Part shown: piece by piece, positions 1-5,765 of the stretch
Position numbering within the stretch: position 1 is the first letter of the stretch
Layout of the letters: every line of letters begins with the position of its first letter
Assembly (NCBI GenBank): GCA_017628935.1
Contig: JAGBYC010000040.1
Coordinates: 1 to 9,501, forward strand
Direction of reading: 5' to 3'
Source of the DNA: Clostridia bacterium
Lineage (GTDB): Bacteria; Bacillota; Clostridia; Christensenellales; Borkfalkiaceae
DNA length: 9,501 bases
Translations under genes and position numbers: made by a program
The notes under the pieces: model-generated
The model's database searches: none
Told to the model about the DNA's origin: nothing
The model's input: the letters and a program-made list of their open reading frames with translations, nothing else

Positions 1-686
1 CTAAACCTATTCGCGACGTAATGATTATAGGCGCAGGCAAAACGTCACTTTACTTATCAAAAATGTTAAGCGCAGGCAAAACAAACGTTAAAATTATTGA
101 AAAAAGTGAAGAAAATTGCGTTTTTGCAAGCGAAGTTTTAGATAATAAAATTATGATTTTAAACGGCGACGGTATGAGTCAAGACGTTCTTCAAGAAGAA
201 GGCGTTAATAGTACCGGTGCTTTCGTTGCGTTAACTGGACAAGACGAAGAAAATATTTTAATGTCTTTTTACGCGTTAAAATGTGGCTGTGAAAAAGTTA
301 TAACAAAAGTTAACCGTAACGAACTTTTATCAATTAGTGAAAATTTAGGGCTTGACACCGTAATTTCCCCTAAAAAGACGGTTGCCGACGTACTTATTAG
401 ATACGCGCGCGCCCTTGAAAGTTCGATGGGTAGCAAAATTGAAACGCTTTACACTTTAATGGGTGGCGAAGTAGAAGTTGCTGAATTTAACGTATTACCT
501 GGTTTTTCGTTAGTTAATACGCCTATTAAAGATTTACCTATTAAACCTAACGTTTTAATTGCCGGCATAGTTAGAAACAGAAAAGCAATTATTCCTGGTG
601 GGTTTGATGAAATTAAAGAAGGCGATTCAGTAATTATAGTATCGTCAAGCGCAAGTGTGTTAGACCTTGAAGACATTATAAAATAA
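1..686 (+). CDS. trkA: Trk potassium uptake regulator TrkA, C-terminal part (5' end outside window)
   Basis: This is the cytoplasmic NAD(H)-binding RCK subunit that gates the TrkH potassium channel. The frame is open from the first bases: codons before the first ATG (position 21) read KPIRDV and run straight into MIIGAGKTSLYLSKML. That matches the start of the second Rossmann domain of a two-RCK TrkA, so the ATG at 21 is an internal methionine and the true start is upstream. The visible part has a GxGxxxxxL nucleotide-binding loop (IIGAG), an acidic residue after the second strand (IIEKSEE), a GDG motif and a DEENILMSFYALKCG helix, all typical of TrkA_N. The last 80 or so residues form a TrkA_C domain (MGGEVEVAEFNVLPGFSLVNTPI onward, ending in GDSVIIVSSS). 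The stop lies 10 bases before trkH, so the two are surely co-transcribed. The family call is confident; the missing length is unknown. Confidence 0.93.
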   Translation, partial: KPIRDVMIIGAGKTSLYLSKMLSAGKTNVKIIEKSEENCVFASEVLDNKIMILNGDGMSQDVLQEEGVNSTGAFVALTGQDEENILMSFYALKCGCEKVITKVNRNELLSISENLGLDTVISPKKTVADVLIRYARALESSMGSKIETLYTLMGGEVEVAEFNVLPGFSLVNTPIKDLPIKPNVLIAGIVRNRKAIIPGGFDEIKEGDSVIIVSSSASVLDLEDIIK

Positions 687-696
687 TGGTATTTTT

Positions 697-2160
697 ATGA
701 ATTATAAAATGATTTTAAACACGACGGGCAAAGTGCTTTTAACGGGTGGCATTTTATTACTTTTACCACTTCTAATAGCCATAGGCTATTTAGAAAATTC
801 GGCACTTTACTTAGGAATAACTGCCTTTTTAGCAATATTAATAGGCTTTTTAATCGTGAAATTTATAAAACCAAATAACAACGTAATTTACTCTAAAGAA
901 GGCTTTATTATAGTAACTTTAGCGTGGCTTGTTTTATCGCTTGTTGGTTGCTTACCTTTCTATTTAAGTGGTCAAATTCCGTCGTTTATAGACGCGTTTT
1001 TTGAAACAGTTAGTGGTTTTACCACTACCGGTGCAAGCATATTAAACGACCCGTCTTTAATGGATAAAGGTTTACTTTTTTGGCGTAGCTTTACCCACTG
1101 GATAGGTGGTATGGGCATTATAGTTTTTATAGTTGCTATCAACAAAAAAATTAGTGATAGTTCTATACACGTTCTTCGTGCAGAAATGCCAGGCCCTTCG
1201 GTAGACAAATTAGTTCCTACTGCAAAAGATACGGCTACTATTTTATACCTTATTTACTTAGTTTTAACTGGCTTAGAAGTAATTTTACTTGCTTTTGGCG
1301 ATATGAATTTATTTGATGCTATCGTGCACGCGTTAGGCACAGCCGGTACCGGTGGTTTTGGCGTTAGGGCTGATAGTATAGCCTCTTACAGCGCGTATAG
1401 TCAATGGGTTATTGCGATATTTATGTTCTTATTCGGCATAAATTTTAACCTTTTTTACTTAGTTATTATAGGCAAAATTAAAAACGTATTAAAAAGCAAC
1501 GAACTTATCACTTATATACTTATAGTTTTACTTTCTATTACGGTTGTATCAATAAATATATATCCTATATATGAAAATTTAGCCGACGTTTTACGTTTAT
1601 CAACCTTCCAAGTAACGTCGCTTATGTCAACAACGGGTTACTCAACGGTAAACTTTGACGCTTGGCCTACCCTTTCAAAATCAATTCTTATTCTTTTAAT
1701 GTTTATAGGTGGTTGCGCAGGCTCTACGGCTGGTGGCTTTAAAGTTTCACGTATCGTTATTATTTTTAAACGTATTAAAAAAGAATTACGCAGAATTATT
1801 CACCCACGCTCAGTTGAATCTATTAAAACTGAAGGCAAATTGATTGACGAAACTACCGTTAACGGCACTGGCACTTACCTTGCTATTTACGTTCTTTCTT
1901 TCGTGGTAGTATTCTTCTTACTTTCATTGTTCGGTGGTAATTTTGCTGAGGGCGTTAACCTTTTTGAAACGAACTTTACTGCAACGTTATCGTGCTTAAA
2001 CAATATAGGCCCTGGTTTAAACGGCGTTGGTCCTACCCTTAACTTTGCAAATTATTCAGACGCATCTAAAATAGTATTATCGTTTACTATGTTGCTTGGC
2101 AGACTTGAACTTTACCCATTATTGATAACTTTATCTGCATCAACCTGGGTAAAACACTAA
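697..2160 (+). CDS. trkH: Trk potassium uptake protein TrkH (membrane channel subunit)
   Basis: This is the integral-membrane potassium-translocating subunit of a Trk/Ktr-type system, working with the TrkA protein encoded just upstream. The 487 residues match normal TrkH length. All four pore-loop filter regions are visible: VSGFTTTGAS (residues 105-114, filter Gly 112), TAGTGGFG (215-222, Gly 219), STTGYST (311-317, Gly 314) and NNIGPG (435-440, Gly 438). Other landmarks are WIGGMGIIVF (135-144), the gate-region loop GGCAGSTAGGFK (338-349) and the conserved GRLELYPLL (468-476). Many hydrophobic helices alternate with these loops. The start follows trkA by 10 bases. The upstream bases (AATGGTATTTTT) contain no proper Shine-Dalgarno, so translation may depend on coupling with trkA. 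The gene is intact and a hairpin terminator follows 11 bases after the stop. Confidence 0.96.
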   Translation: MNYKMILNTTGKVLLTGGILLLLPLLIAIGYLENSALYLGITAFLAILIGFLIVKFIKPNNNVIYSKEGFIIVTLAWLVLSLVGCLPFYLSGQIPSFIDAFFETVSGFTTTGASILNDPSLMDKGLLFWRSFTHWIGGMGIIVFIVAINKKISDSSIHVLRAEMPGPSVDKLVPTAKDTATILYLIYLVLTGLEVILLAFGDMNLFDAIVHALGTAGTGGFGVRADSIASYSAYSQWVIAIFMFLFGINFNLFYLVIIGKIKNVLKSNELITYILIVLLSITVVSINIYPIYENLADVLRLSTFQVTSLMSTTGYSTVNFDAWPTLSKSILILLMFIGGCAGSTAGGFKVSRIVIIFKRIKKELRRIIHPRSVESIKTEGKLIDETTVNGTGTYLAIYVLSFVVVFFLLSLFGGNFAEGVNLFETNFTATLSCLNNIGPGLNGVGPTLNFANYSDASKIVLSFTMLLGRLELYPLLITLSASTWVKH

Positions 2161-2171
2161 AACTAATAAAC

Positions 2172-2214
2172 GGCGTATTTAAAGTTAATTAAAATAAATA
2201 CGCCTATTTTATTT
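2172..2214 (+). terminator. Hairpin terminator after trkH
   Basis: A perfect 10-bp stem, GGCGTATTTA (2172-2181) with TAAATACGCC (2195-2204), encloses a 13-base loop and is followed by the T-rich tract TATTTTATTT. It lies between trkH and the lipoprotein gene and should end the trkAH transcript. The stem is AT-rich and the loop long, so some read-through into the lipoprotein gene is possible. I see no convincing promoter between this hairpin and that gene. Confidence 0.7.
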
Positions 2215-2226
2215 ACTGGGTATTTT

Positions 2227-2904
2227 ATGAAAAAATCATTTTTAGCAATTTTATCAGCAGTTTTAATGTCGTTATTTGTTTTTACAGGTTGTAACGGCTG
2301 TTCGTGTTTTTCGCCTGGGCAAGACGCTAATTGCGCAACGCAAGCGTGTTCATGTGGAAAGCGTTTTGTTGACTGCACCGACGAAAACGTACATTGTTTA
2401 ATGGGTTGCCCTATTGAATGTTTATCGTGCACTAACCATTGTTTTTACTTTTTAAACCCTGCATTTTGCTTTTTAGGAAACGAAGAATACGAAGCACAAT
2501 GCGTTAACTGTCTTGCCTACTGTGGTAGCGATATAAGTAATAACTGCCACCCAGAATATGGTAGCGCATGCGACTGTGTTGGTTGCGTGTTAGACTCTAA
2601 CGGTGGGGGAATTGAAGTTCCTAAAGACCAATACTCTATATCTGCTAATATTGTTAAACTTAATACCGATTCGACAGGTGGATATTATAACGTTATAATT
2701 GAACTTATAATTACTTCGCCATACACGTTAAACGACGTTGTTTGCTATATTGAAGCCGAAGATAGTGACGGAAATTACTTTAAATCAAGAAAATTTGTTG
2801 GCGAAATTTACGAATACAACCCTGGCACTGCCGATTTTAGTTTTATTTTTAAAGGCGACGCTAAAGACGTAAGAATTACAAATATTACTTTAACAAGGAG
2901 CTAA
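2227..2904 (+). CDS. Unrecognised cysteine-rich lipoprotein
   Basis: I do not recognise this family. The 225-residue product starts with a lipoprotein signal: KK, a hydrophobic stretch (residues 5-19) and a lipobox FTGC with the lipidated cysteine at C22. It should be anchored on the outer face of the membrane. Residues 22-120 hold 20 cysteines, with spacing C-x2-C-x-C-x8-C-x4-C-x-C-x6-C-x6-C-x3-C-x3-C-x2-C-x3-C-x8-C-x10-C-x2-C-x3-C-x7-C-x7-C-x-C-x2-C. After a GGG linker (126-128), residues 132-225 look like one beta-sandwich domain with alternating hydrophobic strands, loosely FxLYD/Ig-like, and a single cysteine (C173). The CxxC and CxxxC spacings could mean disulfide knots or metal/cluster ligands; no canonical ferredoxin motif is complete. 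Only weak pairing (GGG) precedes the ATG. Its last codons carry the ribosome-binding site of the Lgt gene, which starts one base after its stop. Confidence 0.85.
   Translation: MKKSFLAILSAVLMSLFVFTGCNGCSCFSPGQDANCATQACSCGKRFVDCTDENVHCLMGCPIECLSCTNHCFYFLNPAFCFLGNEEYEAQCVNCLAYCGSDISNNCHPEYGSACDCVGCVLDSNGGGIEVPKDQYSISANIVKLNTDSTGGYYNVIIELIITSPYTLNDVVCYIEAEDSDGNYFKSRKFVGEIYEYNPGTADFSFIFKGDAKDVRITNITLTRS
2895..2900 (+). promoter_or_regulatory. Shine-Dalgarno of the Lgt-family gene
   Basis: AAGGAG lies inside the final codons of the lipoprotein gene, 5 bases before the ATG at 2906. It fixes the start of the Lgt-family protein and shows that the two genes are translated from one message, with the stop and start separated by one base. 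Confidence 0.85.
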
Positions 2905-2905
2905 T

Positions 2906-3865
2906 ATGTTACCTTATATTGATTTAGGTTTTATTAAAATACCGTCGTACACGCTTATGCTTGTTGTGGGCGTTATTGCGTACGCGTTATATACGTATTT
3001 TACCCTTAAAAAAGAAGGTAAAGATATTCGCGTTATTGAAAAAGCGTTTATCGTTTCAATTTTAGCCTTTGCAGTAATGGGTATTACGGCGTTTTTATTT
3101 AATTCGCTTTTCCACTCTATTGAAGAAGGCCGTTTAGTTTTAGGTGGCATTACTTGGGCTGGTGGAGTTGTGGGGGCTTTCCCTGCTTTCGTTATTCTTA
3201 CACACTTTATTATTAAAGAAGAAAAAGGTAGCGAAATAGAGTTCTTTTCACTTGTCGTTCCAGGTATCGTTTTAGGCCACGCTTTTGGTAGAATAGGTTG
3301 TTTTTTAGCAGGTTGTTGCTACGGCAATATCGCGCCAGACGCGTTTGGCGTTGTTTTCCCAGCCGGCAGTTTAGCAGCGCACGCACACCACGGCAACTTA
3401 TCAACCGAACCAAGTTGGCCAGTTTACCCTACTCAACTTTACGAGGCTGTATTTGAATTTTTACTTTTTGCGTTTATGGTGGTGTTTAAGCGTAAATTTA
3501 AGTGCTCTAACGCCGAAATTTACCTTATAGCGTACGGAACGTTCCGTTTTGGGTTAGAATTCCTTCGTGGTGACGATAGGGGCTCTACGGGGCTATTATT
3601 AAGCCCGTCGCAAATATTAAGCGTGTTGCTTGTTGTTACTGGCGTACTTATAATATTATTTAAACGTAAAGTTATATTTAAAAATTTAAACGATAAATTA
3701 GCCCTATGGCGTGAACAAGTAGCAACGGGCTACTTGTATAAAGTAGAAAGCCAAAGCACAGTATATTTAAACGACTTAGATAAACTTTTTACCCTTTATA
3801 AAAAAGGCGCTATAACTGAAGAAGAATACCTTGCTAAAAAGAACGATATTCTTACTAAATTATAA
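2906..3865 (+). CDS. lgt: Lgt-family prolipoprotein diacylglyceryl transferase with SHOCT-like C-terminal tail
   Basis: Lgt moves diacylglycerol from phosphatidylglycerol to the lipobox cysteine of prolipoproteins in the cytoplasmic membrane. The 319-residue product has about seven hydrophobic helices and the family signatures GGITWAGGVVGA (80-91), GRIGCFLAGCCYG (128-140, with the essential Arg at R129), YPTQLYE (174-180) and FGLEFLRGDDRG (215-226, second essential-type Arg R221). Two features are atypical against E. coli Lgt. The His of the FHGG motif is Ala (A85), and the Asn after GRIG is Cys, as in many clostridial Lgt-like proteins. After the last helix the protein extends about 65 residues, ending in LDKLFTLYKKGAITEEEYLAKKNDIL (291-316 region), which resembles a SHOCT domain. 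Normal Lgt proteins are shorter and lack this. The upstream neighbour encodes a lipoprotein, fitting enzyme plus substrate. It may be a specialised Lgt paralogue rather than the housekeeping enzyme. Confidence 0.88.
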   Translation: MLPYIDLGFIKIPSYTLMLVVGVIAYALYTYFTLKKEGKDIRVIEKAFIVSILAFAVMGITAFLFNSLFHSIEEGRLVLGGITWAGGVVGAFPAFVILTHFIIKEEKGSEIEFFSLVVPGIVLGHAFGRIGCFLAGCCYGNIAPDAFGVVFPAGSLAAHAHHGNLSTEPSWPVYPTQLYEAVFEFLLFAFMVVFKRKFKCSNAEIYLIAYGTFRFGLEFLRGDDRGSTGLLLSPSQILSVLLVVTGVLIILFKRKVIFKNLNDKLALWREQVATGYLYKVESQSTVYLNDLDKLFTLYKKGAITEEEYLAKKNDILTKL

Positions 3866-3876
3866 AAAAGCATAAT

Positions 3877-3904
3877 AAAAAGGAGCGATTATTTCGCTCC
3901 TTTT
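3877..3904. terminator. Bidirectional terminator between convergent lgt and histidine kinase genes
   Basis: The GC-rich stem GGAGCGA (3882-3888) / TCGCTCC (3894-3900) has a 5-base loop. It is flanked by an A-run on the left and a run of T on the right (3901-3907), which extend the stem and supply a U-tract on both strands. It sits 11 bases after the Lgt stop and 18 bases past the stop of the minus-strand kinase gene, so it can serve both. Confidence 0.92.
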
Positions 3905-3922
3905 TTTGTTGTAAATAAAGTG

Positions 3923-4990
3923 TTATAAATTTTGTGGAACTATAACGGTAAAGGTTGTTCCTTCGTTTTCTTCACTTTCACAAGTGATAGTTCCGTTAAA
4001 GGTTTCGGCTATTTTTTTACATAAAGTAAGCCCTAACCCAAGCCCACCACGTGAATGTTTAGCGTCGGCTTGATAAAACTTTTCAAACACGTGCGAAATT
4101 ATTTCTTTACTCATACCCACGCCGTTATCTTTAACAACAACTACTACGTTTTTGTTTTTTTGGTGGCAACTAACTTCAATTTTGCCACCGTTACCCGTAT
4201 ATTTTACGGCGTTGTTTAAAAGGTTTATCCAAATTTCTTTAATAAGGTTAGCGTCAGCGTTCATTTTAACGCGTTTAAGCGACGAAGTTAATTCTATATT
4301 TTTTTCTTGCAAAGCGCCGTCTAAAAGCAAAATACACTCTTCTAACTGAGCGTTTACGCTAAACGTGGTTTTATCTGAATTAATAACTTGGCTATCAAGT
4401 TTAGAAAGCATTAAAACCTTTTCAGCAAGCGTTGACAAGCGTTTACTTTCGCTAATTATAATTTTAACGTATTCTTGCTGTTCGGGGGTTAAATTGTCGT
4501 TACCCTTTAAAAGTTCAGCGTAGCCTTTGATAGACACCATAGGCGTTTTAAATTCGTGCGAAAAGGTTGAAATAAAGTCGTTTTTCATAATGGCAACAGA
4601 GTTAAGTTGGTCTACCATTTTATTAAAGTTTACAACCATTTCGTTAACGTATGCGTTTTTTGATTTTATTTCAAGTTTAGTAGTAAAGTCGCCGTCGGCA
4701 ACCTTGCTAAAACTATGGTTTACCGTGTCTACCGTTTTGGTAAGCAAGTTTACTGCAACAATAGTTAAAGGAATTGCTATAACTAAACTACCACCTATAA
4801 AAGCCAAAACTAAGCCTACGTTGTAAGTAGTTTCGTTAGTAAGCCCTTCAACCCACTTCATAATAAACGAACCAAGTAAAAGCGCGCCTATCCATATTAA
4901 TAATATAAGTGGAATAAGCCACCACATTGAACGGGTATATTTACCAAGTTTAATATTTTTAAGTTTTTCAAGCCTATTATTTTTGCTCAT
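3923..4990 (-). CDS. Membrane sensor histidine kinase (HAMP-HisKA-HATPase), short extracytoplasmic loop
   Basis: This is the sensor kinase of a two-component pair with the upstream response regulator. From the ATG at 4990 the protein has 355 residues. The order is TM1 (about 24-43), a loop of only about 13 residues, TM2 (about 57-83), HAMP (about 84-130), HisKA with FSHEFKTPM (phospho-acceptor His 145), the N-box NLLNNAVKY (Asn 260), the G1 box DNGVG (288-292), the F-box FEKFYQ and the G2 box GGLGLGL (315-321). All catalytic motifs are intact. The small external loop gives no room for a ligand domain, so the signal probably comes from within the membrane or from a partner protein. A GTG at 4999 would add three residues, but an AGGGG Shine-Dalgarno 8 bases before the ATG favours the ATG. 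The gene overlaps the regulator's 3' end by 14 bases, so translation is coupled. The signal is unknown. Confidence 0.95.
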   Translation of the reverse strand: MSKNNRLEKLKNIKLGKYTRSMWWLIPLILLIWIGALLLGSFIMKWVEGLTNETTYNVGLVLAFIGGSLVIAIPLTIVAVNLLTKTVDTVNHSFSKVADGDFTTKLEIKSKNAYVNEMVVNFNKMVDQLNSVAIMKNDFISTFSHEFKTPMVSIKGYAELLKGNDNLTPEQQEYVKIIISESKRLSTLAEKVLMLSKLDSQVINSDKTTFSVNAQLEECILLLDGALQEKNIELTSSLKRVKMNADANLIKEIWINLLNNAVKYTGNGGKIEVSCHQKNKNVVVVVKDNGVGMSKEIISHVFEKFYQADAKHSRGGLGLGLTLCKKIAETFNGTITCESEENEGTTFTVIVPQNL

Positions 4991-5657
4991 TACGAACACC
5001 CCTATAACCTACGCCACGCACCGTTTGAACGTCAATTTCACTAAACGGCTCAATTTTGTTACGAATTTTGTTTACGTATACTTTAACGGCGTCTTCTTCG
5101 GTATCGCTATCAAAACTCCAAAACTCTTCAAAAAGTTGGCTTTTAGAAAACGATTTTTCTGGATACGATAATAACTTATATAAAATGTTAAATTCTTTTT
5201 TTGTAAACGACTCGGTTACCGTGCCGTTTGATACCGTTAACGTGTTATAATCTAATACAACGCTACCTATTATAAGTTTTTGCTCGCTAACCGTTTGCGA
5301 ACGGCGAAGTACGGCTTTTATACGCATTAAAAGTTCGTCAAAGTCGATAGGTTTTACCATATAATCGTCAACACCTAAACTAAAGCCTTCGGCTTTATCG
5401 TGGATACCACCTTTTGCCGTGCAAAGTATAACGGGTATTTTTTTACCGTCGTCACGAAGGGTTTTTACAAGTTCGTAACCACTCATATTAGGCATCATAA
5501 CGTCGGCAATAATAATGTCAACGTGGGTTTCATAAACTATATTTAAAGCCTCTAAACCGTCGCACGCTAAAAGTACGTTGTAGCCAGCGTTTTTAAGTTT
5601 TATTGATATTAATTTGCGAATATTATTTTCATCTTCAGCAATTAAAACGTTAAACAT
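4977..5657 (-). CDS. OmpR/PhoB-family response regulator
   Basis: This DNA-binding response regulator is the partner of the overlapping histidine kinase. The 226-residue product has a receiver domain (1-118) with the acidic pair E8/D9, phospho-acceptor D52 in the IIADVMMPNMSGYEL context, T80 and K102 (VKP). A winged-helix Trans_reg_C domain (about 125-220) follows, with the recognition region EEDAVKVYVNKIRNKIE and the wing VRGVGYRG. All switch residues are present, so it should be phosphorylatable and act as a transcription factor. It is the first gene of its operon, with the promoter and a palindrome directly upstream. The Shine-Dalgarno AAGGTGA (5667-5661) lies 3 bases before the ATG, a rather tight spacing. 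Its target genes cannot be told from the sequence; autoregulation is plausible. Confidence 0.96.
   Translation of the reverse strand: MFNVLIAEDENNIRKLISIKLKNAGYNVLLACDGLEALNIVYETHVDIIIADVMMPNMSGYELVKTLRDDGKKIPVILCTAKGGIHDKAEGFSLGVDDYMVKPIDFDELLMRIKAVLRRSQTVSEQKLIIGSVVLDYNTLTVSNGTVTESFTKKEFNILYKLLSYPEKSFSKSQLFEEFWSFDSDTEEDAVKVYVNKIRNKIEPFSEIDVQTVRGVGYRGVRNEQK
4999..5003 (-). promoter_or_regulatory. Shine-Dalgarno selecting the kinase start at 4990
   Basis: On the minus strand AGGGG occurs 8 bases before the ATG at 4990. The alternative in-frame GTG (4999-4997) overlaps this site and would have no spacing, so the ATG is preferred. Confidence 0.7.
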
Positions 5658-5666
5658 TTTTCACCT

Positions 5667-5685
5667 TTAAGTATTTTATACTTAA
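5667..5685. promoter_or_regulatory. 19-bp palindrome at the two-component promoter start site
   Basis: TTAAGTAT-TTT-ATACTTAA is a perfect inverted repeat (8-bp arms, 3-base centre). It begins one base after the -10 and covers the predicted start of transcription and most of the leader, up to the Shine-Dalgarno. Its position suits a repressor or autoregulatory operator. As RNA it would be only partly transcribed, so a DNA site is more likely. OmpR-type regulators usually prefer direct repeats, so the binder is uncertain, and the AT-rich composition makes chance possible. Confidence 0.4.
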
Positions 5686-5686
5686 T

Positions 5687-5715
5687 AGTATATAACAAAC
5701 GCCTTTATTTTGCAA
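5687..5715 (-). promoter_or_regulatory. Sigma-A-type promoter of the two-component operon
   Basis: On the minus strand, TTGCAA (5715-5710), a 17-base spacer and TATACT (5692-5687) give a near-consensus promoter. The predicted start of transcription is near 5680, about 23 bases before the regulator's ATG. The upstream GH94 gene has its own terminator, so this is probably the sole promoter of the pair. Confidence 0.75.
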
Positions 5716-5720
5716 GGCAA

Positions 5721-5760
5721 TTTTCAAAAATAAAAACCGACGCTATATAAAGCGTCGGTT
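5721..5760 (-). terminator. Terminator of the GH94 gene
   Basis: Reading the minus strand, the stem AACCGACGCT (5760-5751) / AGCGTCGGTT (5744-5735) with a 6-base loop is followed by TTTATTTTTG. It begins 5 bases past the GH94 stop and separates this gene from the downstream two-component operon. Confidence 0.9.
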
Positions 5761-5765
5761 ATAAA

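Noticed and set aside
2163..2432. Minus-strand frame across the trkH terminator and lipoprotein 5' end
   Set aside because: It runs antisense through a terminator hairpin and a clear signal-peptide gene; no supporting motif.
4988..4999. GTG start of the histidine kinase at 4999
   Set aside because: The AGGGG ribosome-binding site overlaps this codon but is ideally spaced for the ATG at 4990.
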